From Leucocoprinus leucothites (Eukaryota > Basidiomycota > Agaricomycetes > Agaricales > Agaricaceae): a stretch of DNA of 64,000 bases. The notes below the pieces were generated by a model. It saw nothing but the letters and a program-made list of their open reading frames with translations, made no database searches and was not told where the DNA came from. Positions 11,124 to 24,202 of the stretch are shown here, piece by piece (within the stretch, counting starts at the first letter, position 1; every line of letters starts with the position of its first letter). The stretch lies in NCBI GenBank assembly GCA_013368445.1, contig JAACJO010000027.1, positions 372,001-436,000 of the forward strand, written 5' to 3'. The translations under genes and the position numbers were made by a program.

Positions 11124-11785
11124 TGTTATGTATATTGATTATATCTAGCATTTGTTCCATCTACAATACAAAGTCGATATTAGCTTTACTTAAGTAATAT
11201 TGCAATTATGTTTCTTCTTATTTGTTCTTGTATTTTCTCATTTGTTTTGACTCATTTACTTTGTCTGGTTACGACTCGTTATGACTTGTTTGGTTTTGTT
11301 TGTATTTTGATGACATGTGATTGTTAAATATAGCTGTGCTATATTTGGACTTACCTTGTGATCGATCAGATGATCAAAGAAGAACTTCTTTAGAAGAACT
11401 TCTAAAGCTTCTTTGACAGATCGCGTCTTATATAGTTTAATTAGCGTTAAGGAAGCTGTACGCTTCTCTTCTTTCATTAGAAGCCCTTAGCCCTAGTTAA
11501 TAATAGATACCGACTTGTATCATATATAAGTCATCGACATCTACCAAGGAGAAACATCGTTTCTACTTGGTTAGGTGGAGACTCAATACAAGCCTTTATC
11601 TATACAAAGTCGAATTGAACTTAAGCTCTAAGATCTCAATTACTAAAGTCTTAACTCTATAATCACTGTATTATAACTCTGACTTAGTAAATGACTTTGT
11701 CGCTTACCGAGAAGGAGTCCCCTTTGATAAGATCAACTCAATACTTATCGTGCCAGCTTAGGACCGGGCCGGCGTCACTATAACA
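11124..11785 (+). repeat. Alpha 3' LTR
   Basis: 662 bp, same length as the 5' LTR, ending ATAACA and followed by TSD TTCTG at 11786-11790. Confidence 0.97.
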
Positions 11786-12755
11786 TTCTGAGTAGGAGGT
11801 GGATGTTTGTGAGGTGCTTCTTGTCATCTTGGGTGTAGACCATTTTTGCTAGTTGTAAGATTGGGTTGCTCACAGGGAGGGTGCAGATCCATAGCATGTT
11901 TCTGTAGCATATCCTCTCAAGCCAGAGATGAATGGGGGGTCAGTCCTGCATGGGCATCTATCAGGTCTGTGGGGGAGGTACTCAATGCCCCTGTGATTGC
12001 TATTGCTGCTATATGTTATATCTTTTCCAGCTCCTTTGTTGCTTTGACTGATCCCACTTTCCTCTTTCCTCCTTCTTTCCACTGTGGTGGCTCATACCAT
12101 ACATCAATTGCATAGGTCATCTTTGGTATCGCTACTCTGAGATAGAGTTGTCTCATCAGGTCTTGACTAATTCCCATCACCAGCTTGGCAAGTCTCTTGA
12201 AAACCATCATCCACTTCACTGCTTTTGCAACTGTCTTCTCTAACTGCTTGCACCACCTGAGCTTGCTGTCAATGTAGACTCCAAGGTACTTATATACTTG
12301 GACTTCCTCTACTTGGTGCCCCCTCAGGAATAGGGGGGTTTTTGCTACCTTGGTTCTGGTCTTTACTGATCATGCACTTTCCTCCACCATTCTTGTGAAG
12401 TGGGTAACTGCCAGTTTATCCAGAGCGAATTTAGAGTTGTGTGCTGCACTCCATTCAAAGCCACCACACCCCCTTATTCCATCATGTCTTTGGGCATACC
12501 CATGGTAGTTTGAAAATCCAAGCCTATTGCTATTAGACATGTGTTGTCCATGTAGCCTAGTGCATCCTCTTTCTTGTCTTTGTCTGCAATCTCCAGTAGG
12601 TCTGTGTTGTATACCAGGTGTGTGAGCACGGACAGTGGGTCACCTTGACTGATGCCATTGTCAATCAGGATGGGTTTAGATAAGTAGTTGTCAATCTTGA
12701 GTTGTGTCTCCCTGTCCTGCAGCAGTGATAGTATGAAGTTTACATATGTGGTGGG

Positions 12756-13399
12756 TGTCAGGAACCAGGTTACTAAGGGACAGGGGACAGAGCCAATGCT
12801 CAAGACCAGGTCTCTAGGACAGAGGAGCTGAGATGACTGATCCAGTCATTGAACATAGGAGCAGAGATGACTGATCTGGATGTTGAACATGGAAGCAGGT
12901 CTTGGCCTCAACTTATGTGTTGTGCCACTACTGATGCTGACCCAGATTTCAGAAATGGATAGAGATGGGAGGGTGAGGTGAGAGCAGAGGTCAGACAAGG
13001 TAGTAACACATGACTGAGTAGATTATTAGACTGAGGAATACAGTACAAGTTTGACTACTTATATATGAGGTGGTGGATAGGGTCAGATAGAAATAAACAA
13101 AGATATAGCAGAAAAAGGATAAGAGGATAATTAGCATCTGACATTTTGGAAAGGCTAGAAGATAATAATATCTGACATCGGAAGAAGACTAGAAATGACA
13201 AGAGGAATGAAACATGATATGATATGAGAAAGTCCAAATACAATGTACCAGAAGCCAAAGGGTAAAGAAAAAGAGTGGAGCAAATGGAGTGGAAGCGAGC
13301 TGAAGCAATAGGATGGAAAAACAGTATGCATAACAGATTCTGAGTTAAGAAAGCAAAGGTAATACCAGCCAAGCTGGTCTGCAGGATCGGATTGTGACA
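12756..13399 (+). repeat. Solo LTR, family zeta
   Basis: 644 bp sequence starting TGTCAGGAACC and ending ATTGTGACA, so TGTCA/TGACA inverted ends, flanked by a perfect GTGGG duplication (12751-12755 and 13400-13404). It interrupts the RT region of LINE B, which rejoins when it is removed. No internal region of this family occurs in the window. Strand is arbitrary. Confidence 0.9.
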
Positions 13400-15311
13400 G
13401 TGGGGACTTGCCTTTGTTTAAGGTTGTGGATTAGTCTATTTGTCACTGCATTTGGGAATGCACCTTCAATGTCCAGGTATAGTACTGATGCTACTTACCC
13501 CTTCTCCATGCCTCCTTGATTCTCCTGACTAGATGATGTACTGTGTCTGCTGTATTCCTTCCTGCATGGTTGTCCTCCATAGTGATTGGCTGGGAGATCA
13601 CTGTTTTTCTCCATGAGTGCTGATATTTCTTTGGTGATTATTGCTGTAAGTATTTTTCCCATGGTGTTGAGTGCAATCAGTCAGTATGCCTTGGGGATCT
13701 CATATGACAGCTTTCCTGCTTTGTGTAACACTACCATTGTAAAGCTCTTCCAACCTGGGTGGTGGTGCCCCAGATTTATTGTTGCCTTGTAGATTTGCAT
13801 CAGGTATGGTGCTATTAGGTCTACCATTTCTAGTAGAATGATGTTGGGGATTCCATCAGGGCCTGGGGATTTGTGGGCTGCTGTTGTGTAGATGTGGAAT
13901 ATTACCTGTTCTTCATTTATGGTGTTGTAGGATGGGTGGGGTTCTGGGTAGTTGGTGGCATGGGGTATTGAGGAGGTTAGTGGTCATTTGGGGAAGAATG
14001 AGTTGCTCAGCATTTTCACTTTGTCATCATTTTTTGCATGCCTTGTTGTTGATCTGTCTGTGTTCTTGGTAATGAGGGTGGGTATTCTAGGGTTTCTGCC
14101 ATCCTCTCCTGGTTCTTTAATATACTTATTTGCCATCCACATTTCCTAGTCTGTTGCTTCCTCCAGGTAGTCCTCCCAGTGTTTCTTCTTTGCCTTGAAG
14201 ATTGCATCCGCATATTTTGCCTTGAGTGATTGCCTGGTTTTGTGTGATGGATGGTCAGGCTCATCTCTTGCCTTCCATGTGTTGCAATTGGCTTTGTTGA
14301 GTGCTTTCTTCATATCCTTGAGCTCATTGTTCCACCATCTCCTCATGTGCAGGCAAGTCTTGACTAGTGGCACTATCTCCTTGATTGCCTCCTGCAGGAG
14401 TTTTGTTAGTTCATCTGCTCTCTGGTCGAGTACTTCCACTATTTGGATCTCATCTGGTGTTTCAATTTCTGCCAGTTCCTGCTCCACTGCCTCTCTGAAT
14501 TTCTTCCACTCTGTCATCCTGAAGTTTCAGCTAGGGGCAGGAGTGGCTTGCTGAGTCAGGATGTCAATGATCATGATGATTGGGAAGTGGTCAGTGTTTG
14601 GGGGTCTCCATGTACTTTCCACATTGCATCTTGCCACATGTGCTAGGAGTCCAGTCATCATAAACACATTGTCTGGTCTAGTGTACCTTTTTGTCCTGTG
14701 GGTGCAGATTGTTGAGATGTCTCTCAGGAGTACCATTCCCATATCGTATTCAGCCAGTATCTAGATGAATCTGGATGCTCACTCCTGGTTCTGACCTTGG
14801 AATAGGTCAACATCTTCAACTCTGTCCTACATCGGGTGGTCTCAGTTGAAGTCACCACACCATACTATATGTCTATTTCCAGTACCATAGAATTCCTCTC
14901 TTTTTGTGGTGAGGAATTGGTTGAGTTTGTTCTGTATTCCATTGTTGTTGCATGGGTTGTATATGTTGAAGATTGTGATACTTCTGTATAGGCCCATGAG
15001 TCATATAGCCATGATATCATTGGTCTTTGGTACATCAATTGCTTCCCAGCTATTGGTATTGATCCTCTGGTTTACCTAGAATGCTGGGTGTACTCATCCT
15101 CCCTCTTCATCATTCCTAGTTGCTGGGTAGACCTGTCAGAATTTGTTTGGGGTTCTGATCTTGCCATAGTAGGTGATGTGTGGCTCCTGTAAGCATATGA
15201 TGTCCCAGTGGTTGCTGAGGTTTCTATTGATTAGGTCAAGATGTGCTGCTTCAGATTTATTCATATTAATTTGTAAAATTCTTAGCTGGTTTATATATGT
15301 GTTGTCTTGAT

Positions 15312-16948
15312 TCATATTTGGGCATTCTGATGGCCATGTACTTGTGTTTGAGGTCTTTGTCTGGTAGGATAGTATGGGAGTGCATTCTTGGGTGTGCAGG
15401 CATTGAAGTCCTTGAGTTTGGTCTGGAACATTCTACATCTTGCACTGTATGCCTCATGTCCATCTTTCTTGCAGTTTGCACAGTGGATTTTGTCAGTTTT
15501 GCATGTTTTGGAGTTGTGTCCTGTTTCACTGCATTTTCCATAGGTGTCTTCTGTCTTTAGGCAATTGCCAGCAAAGTGTCTGTAGATCTGACATTTCATG
15601 CACCTTAGTGGGATTCAACAATCCTTTCCAATTTGGATCCTCATTCCTTTATGCTTATTGAGCCTCTCCCCATGAGTAGTGCATTGGCTTCATCACCATC
15701 CTTGAAAGTGAGTATTAAATGGGTGCCAGCCTGGTTTGGGTTTTGCTTCTCTGGCACCTTGGCCCATTGGGCCTTGTCAAATATCCTGTCATCCCAGCAG
15801 TTTTTGTCCTTTAGCTCAGCAATGTCTCCTTTGTCATTCAGGTTGAATAGTCCTAGTGGTATGAATTTTGCTATAGTGCTGAATGTCCTCAGTGTGAAAT
15901 CCATCATTAGGCCTGTATGTTTTCTGAAGGACTCTAAGTTCATGGGGTTTCTCATCCAGTCACTGGTCTTGTCTGTGTTGAGTTTGATAAGGAGCCTGCC
16001 TTTGTGAAGTTTCATAACTGAGAGTACATTCACCTTTTCTGGCACTTCTGCTGTCTGGAGAGCCTTTCTGAGCTCATCTCTTTTAGTGACATTGCTAAGT
16101 TTGTTGAGCTGGTGATCCTTGCCCATGTCTATTACCAGTTGATGGGATTTGGCCTTTGCCCTTGCATCTGCCCATTTTGTCATTGTGCTCAAATTGTTTT
16201 GGGTGTTCTTTTTTGTGGCTTCATTGTAGGTGGGTTTTCTGGCTGGAGTGTTTACTGAGTCTGTGGCATTGGGGGCCTGGGCCTTGCCTGTTGTTCTGAG
16301 GTCTTTCACCATGCTGTCCAGGGCCTGGGTGGCTATCACTAGTGTCTCCTGTGCCATCCACATTTCAGCTAAGAGAGAGTTGGCACTTATTGATTTTGTG
16401 GCTTCATCCACTTCTCCTTCTTCTTTTTCTTCTGCCTGTTCCTTCTCCCAGGCCTCTCTTTCCCATTCTAGTACATATTCTAATGTCACAGTCGTGGCAT
16501 ATAGGGCTTCTTTGGTGTTCATGAGGTTGAGATCAGGGTTTGATGTGATCTTGTGGAGTACTTTGATAAGGTCACCCAATGTCATGTTGGTCACTTCACC
16601 TTTTAGGAGGCTTTATTTCTTGAGCCAGTCCCATTGGCTGATGAATTTGGATTTCTCATCCATGTGGCATGTTTCTTCCAATATTTCTCCTTCCCCTTCT
16701 CCAGGTAGGTTGGCTTCCCTTTGCTTTTCAGTCTACTTCTGTGCCATCCCACTGCCACCCCTTTTGGCTGAGGCTGCTGTACTTGGGGCACTTCTTTTGC
16801 CTGGGGAGTTTATTGGTGTTTTTGATCCTGGGTTTTGGCCTATTGGATCTGGTGGTTTATGTGTGTTTTGGGGTTTTGCTCCAGTCTGGGCAAGTTTAGA
16901 CATTATACTCTCTCTATTTATGCCTTTTTGTGACTTTGAAATGGCCAT
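15312..16948 (-). pseudogene. LINE B ORF1: gag-like RNA-binding protein with CCHC knuckles
   Basis: Starts at ATG 16948 and reads in one frame to about 15641 with two internal stops (near 16733 and 16600), then shifts frame. N-terminal basic region, a charged coiled-coil-like middle (Glu/Lys-rich, about 16400-16500), then a globular region. It ends in three Cys knuckles between about 15370 and 15600: CMKCQIYRHFAGNC, CGKCSETGHNSKTC and a CANCKKDGHEAYSARC variant. Such ORF1 proteins bind LINE RNA in the ribonucleoprotein particle. ORF2 follows immediately downstream on the same strand. Confidence 0.75.
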
Positions 16949-17003
16949 GACTCAGTTTTATCACTTTGGATAGAGTGTTGTTCCAGGGTCCTGGTCGGGA
17001 TGC

Positions 17004-19704
17004 CATGTGATAAGGGTGAGAAAGAGTTCTGCCATAATGGATGAGACACAGTACATGACTGTACATCCCAAAGACTATACCTTGATTAACATCTTCCTTG
17101 GGGGATTGCCCAAGGATATGAAAGATGAATTATTGTTCGAGCAAGGATTATGGCCTGAAGCACACAAGCTCGAAGACTTCTTAGCTTTCACAATATCCTA
17201 TGAGTTAAGATGGAAGAACACTGTGTTCTACCATAAAAACTCATGGGCTGATGGGAGGCATGTTGAATCACTGAATAAGAAAACTCAATGATGGAACCCC
17301 AGTGCTCTTGACCACAAGAAAACTGTTCTTGTGGACTGAAGGGTTGCTAAGGGACAGACTACAATTCTGGCAAAAGAACTTCAAGTCACTAATAATAACT
17401 CAAACAATAACCATATTAGGAACCAATATAATATTTGCCCCAAAGCTAAGGCTGGGCCATCACAACCCAGCAATAGTATTTCCCAATGTGCACCAGTCAG
17501 AACCAGTGCACAACAGAAAATACCCAGTACAGTCAAATGCTATGGGTATGGAGGGCCCCACTTTATGAGTGATTGTTCTCAATGCACAAAAAATAATACA
17601 TCCCATCTTCAGGCTGCATGGACCATTTCCCCAGATGAGATGTCATCCCACCCATTGGATAACACCAACCTATCAGTAATAACTGAGGAGGAACTGCAGG
17701 AAGAGGATGCAGCTTTGGAACATAGTAGCAACCTCATAGAGGTAGAAGTGATTGAATCAGACTATAGTTCAGACACAAACAAATTCCTGAGTGCAATCCA
17801 TGATGATATTATGGACATTGAATCAGATTGGATGTCAGATACTGAGATCCTCATTGCTGAGGATAAAGTGATTGAGATTTCCTCTAATGAAGAGGATATT
17901 ACTGATGGCATGCACCATAGTGCTGGATTGGACAAACCCATTAGTGACATAGAGGTCAACAATAATAATGACATTGAAATAGTCACAGTATCATTTGCAG
18001 GACAATCTGTACCCAAGGAAAAAACTTGTGGTCCTATAATCATAAATGCCAAACTGGCATATGCATTATCTGATACATCGAATATCTCACCAAATTCCAA
18101 TTTGAGGAAAATGGCACTTCTCCATTGAACCAAAGAAAAATTGGTTTGACCTCAATTGTCTGATAGAAAAAAGTGATGTCTAGCTTCTCTCATGACTATT
18201 AATGGCATGGAAGCCTGGACCCTTTGGGATTCAGGCAGTACTATGTCAGGGGTAACCCCAACTTTTGCTGAAATAGCAAAAATCAAAGTAAGTGAATTAG
18301 TCAACATCCATACCTTATAGTTGGGAACTGTAAGTAGTCAATCCAACATACACTATGGAGCCACATTAGGAATATCCATTGAGGGTATGGAGTATGCCAC
18401 TTACATGGACATAGTGAACTTTGATCATTATGATGTCATATTGGGTGCTCCTTTTATGTGCAAATACAAAGTCAAACTTGACTTTGAAAAATCATGTGTT
18501 GTCATAAGCAGCGGAGATATCAGTGCAGATGACACTGTAGGACAATCTAACTCTAGATTGCAATGCCAGAGGCTGGTGGATAAACATCAACCCAAATGAC
18601 TACCTAATGCAACAGGAAGAATAATGCTCCAGTGGTGACTATTGAGGAAGTCATCAAGTGAGACAAAATAATGAAGGGTGATTCATTACCCCTCACTAAT
18701 CAACCTATCATCCAGAGTACAATATTGGCACCACCATCTACTGCTAATGCAACTTTTGGATTGATTGAGCATAATGCTCAACCTTCATCACCAACATTTC
18801 CCTGTAGGTCCCATAAGAGACTACAAGATCCACACATCATGTTTGTGATGTATGACTATTATTATGATTCCAGAATGCTGGATGAATGGAATCAAATTAT
18901 GGCAGACATTGGGATGATATCTACAAATGTTGATAAATCATCCACAGGTTACAACCTAAGCAGTCCCAGAGATGAAGTCAAGACTGTTGAATTTACCCAT
19001 GAACAGTATCCTGAGCAATGTACTCAAGACTATTTATAGAGCATGCACATCATTGGCCCTCTGATGACTGGTCTGAATACTTCTTGAACCAGGAATAATA
19101 ACCATCAGAAGAAACCACCTGATAAATCTAGTGGTCCAATTGAGAAGGACATTTCCTGCATTCAAGAGGAAATATTCTCAGAGTACTCTGATATGATGCA
19201 TGGTACACCTGACAAGTTGCCTCCTTTTTGTGAAGTAAATCATGAAATACATCTGATAGACAACAACAAGTGATATATATATCACTTGCCCCAATGTCCT
19301 CACTCTCTCCAAGATGAGTTCCATGCAAAACTCAATCACTACATCAATGCTGGCTGGAGGGAACTGTGTTTGGTATCACAAGCAGCACCATTGATGTGCA
19401 TTCCTAAGAAGGATGGTTGACTTAGAACAGTTGTCAATGACAGACAACAGAATGACAACACTGTAAAGGATGTTACACCTTTACCTGATCAAGAAGTAAT
19501 CTGAGAAGAGGTGGCTAGAGCAAAGTTTTGCTCTAAAATAGACTTAGCTGACACCTACAAACAAGTATGGGTACAGCTAGAAGACATGCACAAGACAGCC
19601 TTTGCCACTATATTGTGGACATATATCAGCAATATAATGCAGCAGGGGGATTATAATGCTCCTGCAACATTTCAATGTCTGATGACAGTAATATTCCGTG
19701 ACAC
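17004..19704 (+). mobile_element. Element delta: decayed Ty3/gypsy gag-protease-RT fragment
   Basis: Plus-strand remnants in the order of a gypsy element. A gag-like stretch lies at 17030-17290. A degenerate CCHC knuckle (CYGYGGPHFMSDC, second Cys lost) is near 17542-17580, then an acidic linker (17640-18120). The protease core WDSGS is near 18224-18240 and its C-terminal part at 18321-18530. The RT start has an IPKKDG...LRTVVND block near 19400-19440 and a KIDLADTYKQ block near 19537. Stops break every domain. RT is cut at 19704 by the inverted LTR of element beta; no continuation is seen on the far side at 26333. Confidence 0.75.
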
Positions 19705-21374
19705 TGTTAAGATTTACAGTCAGAGTGCCTAGTAACATCATATGTCACAACACATGATTGGGTTATGTAAGGCAGCAGCTAACTGGTCTTTAACCTACTT
19801 CAATTAATGAGCTTGAGTATTCTCAAAAGCCCAGTAAGAGAAGGCCAAGAAGACTTGTGGTAAGTCTAAGGTAGTGCAAGGTTTGAGACAACAACAATGA
19901 TACAAGTGAATTCAAGTTGGGGTGAGTAAACACAAGTAGTCCAGAAAACAAAGGAAAGATTAAACTTGTGTTTAATCTTTCTAATACAAGGTCCTTAAAT
20001 ACTAACTAACCAAAATAGTATCAAACTACAAAACTACAACTATAAGTCTGATATCACAATCACAATACTGATAAATACTAATCTATCTGCTGATGTAACA
20101 GCTATCATAGTTAGATATCGTAATATTCAAATCCAAATGCAATGTCCATGAAACTATCATTGTCTGTTTATCAGTCTGTTAGTCCATTCCTATCAAACAG
20201 TGAAACCATTCCTTCTGATCCTGGTGATGACATTGTACTCATCCCAATTGATGTTGAATCTCTCTTCCTTGATATCAAACTTCCCAATATATTCTTCCCA
20301 ATCTAGTAAGGCTGCTTCAGACCAGGTGGCTGTGTCAGCGTCTAGAATGATCAAGTCACAATGGGTGTCAATCAAGTCAATGTTTATAACATTATCTCTT
20401 TTGTACGACTTGATGTCCTCATCAATGTCTTTACTCAAAGTCTGTTCAGTAGGGCTCCCCAGTGATGTTGGCCTAGGCAACATCATCATAGGAGTCATCA
20501 TACTCTTCTCCATAAGCATCCCAATGGTCATAGCCTCCATCAGAGATTTGTCAGGGTCTGAGGTGGCATTGGGTACAAGGTCAATGGTGAGGTGTTTTGT
20601 AATATGAATGTCAGGTATCAGGAGTCAGGTAAGCTAGAGAACACAGTGGTAGAACTTGTGTTCTACTTCTGTCTGTTGAGTTGTGTCCCACATGGAGGAA
20701 GACTTCATTTTGCCTTTGTTGTTGACATTGGACTAGTTGGATTGGACAGATTTCTTGAGCTGGAGAGGTTTGGGAAGAAGATAAGGGGAGGTCTCTGGGT
20801 CTAAATACTTGAAATGGATGTTTGCAGGTAAGGATAGGTTTGAGCCATCATTGTTCTCAATCAGAGACTCCATTGATGAATGCAGTGAGTGGGAAGAGGT
20901 GTAGTTGTGGGAACTTTGCAACAGCTCATCATTGGAGGACTTGTGTGAACTCCTGGGTGGTGCAGGCTCAGTGTTTGTTGAGGAGGCAGTATCATCTGAG
21001 ATGTCCAGGGGCTGAGTGTTGGCAGTAGTTACAGGTGTATTGTTTGCATTGGTCCACAAAATGACCATTGATCCTACAGATTGCACAGTAAACTCTCAGT
21101 TCAGGAATTTTGGGGGTGAGAACCAGGTCAGATTCCATTTGTGGCAATCATAGTCCATTATCAGGTGTTCCAGCTTGTTCCTCTCTCTGAGGGGTGTCAG
21201 GTCAAGCCACATTAGGAAGTTCAGGGGGTACTCCATTGGTTCCATCATTGGGTCCATCTGGGTACTGGAGATCAGGGAGTTCAGGTCCTTGTCAAGTCTC
21301 ACTAGGCTCACTTGGATCTGGAGCCTTTGGGAAAGCATAAAGGGCTTGTTCAGCTGCTGATATGATTTTCCTAA
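19705..21374 (-). repeat. Left arm of beta inverted repeat
   Basis: About 1.67 kb, nearly identical in reverse complement to 24661-26332. It contains the LTR (19705-about 20100), the ORF4-like reading frame and the C-terminal half of ORF3, with the same internal stops as the right arm. The inner edge lies at a short shared sequence near 21368-21374 where ORF3 joins LTR sequence. Confidence 0.88.
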
Positions 21375-21861
21375 TGATACAAGTGAATTCAAGTTAGGGC
21401 AAGTAAACACAAGTAGTCTGGGAAACAAAGGACAGATTAAACTTGTGTTTAATCTTCCTAATACAAGGTCCTTAAATACTAACTAACCAAAACAGTATCA
21501 AACTACAACTACAAGTCTGATATCACAATCACAATACTGATAAATACTAATCTATCTGCTGATGTAACAGCTATCATAGTTAGATATCATAGTGTTCAAA
21601 TCCAAATGTGATGTCCATGAAACTATCATTGTCTGTTCATCAGTCTGTTAGTCCATTCCTATCAAACAGTGAAACCATTCCTCCTGATCCTAGTAATAAC
21701 ATTCTCCCAATTGTACTTATCCCAATCAATATCAAACCTTTCTTCCTTGATATCAAATTTCCCAATGTACTCCTCCCACTCTAATAAAGCTGCTTCAGAC
21801 TGGGTAGCTGTGTCAGTATCTAGAATAATCAAGTCACAGTGGGTGTCAATCAAGTCAATAT
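21375..21861 (-). mobile_element. Third beta fragment: LTR part and ORF4 C-terminus
   Basis: Reversed LTR interior (to about 21569) followed by the end of ORF4. Relative to 25620-25844 it has several substitutions and a 3-codon in-frame insertion near the C-terminus, so it comes from a different beta copy. It abuts RT sequence at about 21862. Confidence 0.75.
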
Positions 21862-24189
21862 TTATAACAATGATGGACACCATCCTTGCTCCCCTCATCC
21901 ATCAAAATAAGGTCATCATATACATGGATGATGTGTTGATTCATGTGAAAACAAACAAGAACTACAAGAAATTACCTGCCAAGTATTTGAAATTTTCCAA
22001 AAACACAATCTCTATCTCAAAGCAGAGAAATGTGATTTTGAAAAAGAAAAATTGGCATACCTAGGATTTATAATTTCACCCAACAAAGTTTGCATGGATC
22101 CAATAAAACTCAAAGGAATAGTGGATTGGCCCATACCTAAAAATCCACAAGATATCTGCAAATTTATCAGATTTTGCAACTTCTATCAAAAATTCATATA
22201 AAATTATGCATACTACACAGCCCCTCTCAACACTCTTCTTCGCAAAAATGAACCATTTCAGTGGAATTCAGAAGCCCAACTATTGTTTGACACCCTTAAA
22301 AGGAAATTTCTACAAGAACCTGTTCTCATAACCCCTGATCCAATGAAACCCTTTGAAATACAAACCAATGCCTCTAACCATGCATCTGGAGCCATTTTAC
22401 TTCAAAAGGACTCAAACGGAGTTATGCATCCCTGTTTCTTCCACTCAAAAGGATTTTCTCCCACTGAAAAATATTACCATACCTCCAAACAAGAATTCCT
22501 CACAATCATCTGCACATTACAAGAATGGCAACATTACATCGATAGCTCACCACATGAAACCATTGTATAGACCAATCATGATAATATCATTCATTGGGCT
22601 AAACCATCAAAGTTATCCTGATGGACAATTTGATGGTCCACCCTCATTAGTGCCCATAAAGTCAAAATCCACTATATTTCCAGCATTAAAAATGTCACAG
22701 CTGATGAACTCTCATGTCAACCTGACCACATCACTGAAGAAGAAGAGAAACCACAAGCGGCCATCCCTGCCCATATGTTTGATACATCATCCTTTCCAGC
22801 AATGGACATTGATATCCTTGATCCAGAAATTGAAGAATCACTCCCAACAAAACCTGATGGCTCACCCCACATTGACAAAAAAGGATGCTTCACACTACCT
22901 GTCAACAACACTTTCAAGAAATGTTTACTCCAATGAGTACATGATACCCCAGCAGCAGGACATCCTGGTACAACTGAAATCATATGCAAACTAGAAGAAT
23001 ACATCACATGGCCTGGAATGAGAGCTTTTGTCAAGAACTACATGAAAGGATGCCCAATCTGTCAACAACACAAGATCAACAGACAGCCTTTCAAGCCCCC
23101 ACTCCAACCCATTAAAGGACCATGCTCTTTGCAACCCTTCACACAAATAGCTATGGATCTCATCACCAATCTTCCAGAAGTTGATGGATTTGACTCTATT
23201 TCGTCTGTAGTAGACCACAGACTCACAAAGGGATAATTATAGTACCAACATGAAAAGAAGCCACTGCAGATCATATCTCTGGTCTGTTAATCAAGAACAT
23301 CTTCTCGCATTTTGGAACCTTAGACAAAATTATCTCTGATTGAGACCCTAGATTTGTTGCTAAATCTGTTCAAGCTCTGTTCAAGAAGCTAGGAATAGAA
23401 CATGCATGATCTACTGCATACCACCCTCGATCCAATGGTACCACTGAATGCTTCAACCAGGAAATCAAAATGTACCTTTCTGCTTACTGCTCCAAGAACA
23501 CTCTTGACTAGTCAAAGAAATTATCCCTTGTCGAATTTGCACACAATTCTCACACCCACTCCAACAGATCACAGACACCCTTTGAACTGATGTACAGCCA
23601 CCCCCTCAAAGCTTTCCCAACTGATCAAGAACCAATGAATAATTCAGTGACTGAAGACTGTATTGACTGGACAAAGAATATCTGCATCACTGCACAAGAT
23701 TCACATGAGAAAGCAAGGCAAACTATGACTGAACATATTAAAGGCCCACTCCCCAAATTAGAAGTAGGACAGAAGGTTTGGCTGGATTCACACAATCTCC
23801 CTATTTGTGCACCATCAAGGAAACTATCAGCAAAATGCATAGGACCTTTTGAAATCACAAAGAAGCTTGGACCTGTGAACTATGAACTAAAATTACCCAA
23901 ATCACGGAAAGTTCATCCTTGCTTCCACATAGGGCTCCTATGGCCAGTAACTGAGAACAATGAATATGAAATTCATTTTGAGAACCTGCCACCTGATCTC
24001 ATAGAAGGAGAAGAAGAATGGGAAGTCAAAGATATTGTTTGCCATTGGAGAACACATCGTGGAAAGATTGAATATCTGATCCACTGGAAAGGATACCCAA
24101 ATTTAGAACGGACATGGCAGGCCACAGACACCCTAAAGCATGTACAGGAGATGCTAGACACATATAAACAGCATCACAAACTTTGTTGA
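21862..24189 (+). pseudogene. Beta pol fragment: RT (partial), RNase H, integrase, chromodomain
   Basis: Starts inside RT just before YMDD (VIIYMDDVLIHV near 21915-21950). RNase H lies around 22283-22620. The integrase zinc finger ends in a CPICQQ block near 23051. The catalytic aspartates are an AMDLITNL block (23152) and a DPRF block near 23343, where the preceding Arg codon is now TGA. The integrase C-terminus and chromodomain (WKGY near 24087) form an open stretch from 23590 to the TGA at 24187. Protease and most of RT are missing. ORF3 follows 13 nt after the stop. Confidence 0.85.
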
Positions 24190-24202
24190 AAAACCCAGAA
24201 TC

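Larger units (their letters stand above)
3365..11785 (+). mobile_element. Element alpha: full-length chromodomain Ty3/gypsy retrotransposon
   Basis: 8421 bp element with two 662-bp LTRs and a perfect TSD TTCTG (3360-3364 and 11786-11790). Order: LTR, primer site, leader, gag, protease-RT-RNase H-integrase-chromodomain pol, a third ORF, polypurine tract, LTR. It is inserted in LINE B. Pol is one uninterrupted frame of about 1136 codons, whereas gag has one and ORF3 three in-frame UGA codons. The element is thus young but probably already inactive as a whole. CpG is far commoner than in neighbouring elements. It is the best-preserved retroelement in the window. Confidence 0.97.
2222..15290 (-). 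pseudogene. LINE B ORF2: APE endonuclease / reverse transcriptase / RNase H, split by insertions
   Basis: Read on the minus strand. The endonuclease has LQEPHI near 15176-15200, GDFN near 14846-14862 and TDHFPI near 14573-14590. RT follows with LDIEGAF near 13444-13480, GISQGDPLSVL near 12625-12660 and a mutated active site YMDN near 12535-12555. The post-RT helical region spans about 11830-12220. RNase H starts with a YSDG block near 3196-3220, continues after the solo LTR at 2539 and reaches an HINW block at 2222. Coding pieces are about 13400-15290, 11791-12755, 3177-3359 and 2222-2539. Many stops are present. Family assignment is strong from domain order. Confidence 0.8.
2222..17003 (-). 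mobile_element. LINE B: interrupted non-LTR retrotransposon (ORF1 + ORF2)
   Basis: A LINE on the minus strand can be followed in order from ORF1 (start 16948) through endonuclease, reverse transcriptase and RNase H, ending at 2222 where the alpha fragment begins. It is interrupted by solo LTR zeta (12756-13399), the full alpha element (3365-11785) and an alpha solo LTR (2540-3176). Each insertion has a perfect 5-bp duplication (GTGGG, TTCTG, ACTGC), and the LINE coding sequence rejoins across each one. LINE B is therefore the oldest layer here. The 5' boundary near 17003 is approximate. Confidence 0.85.
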
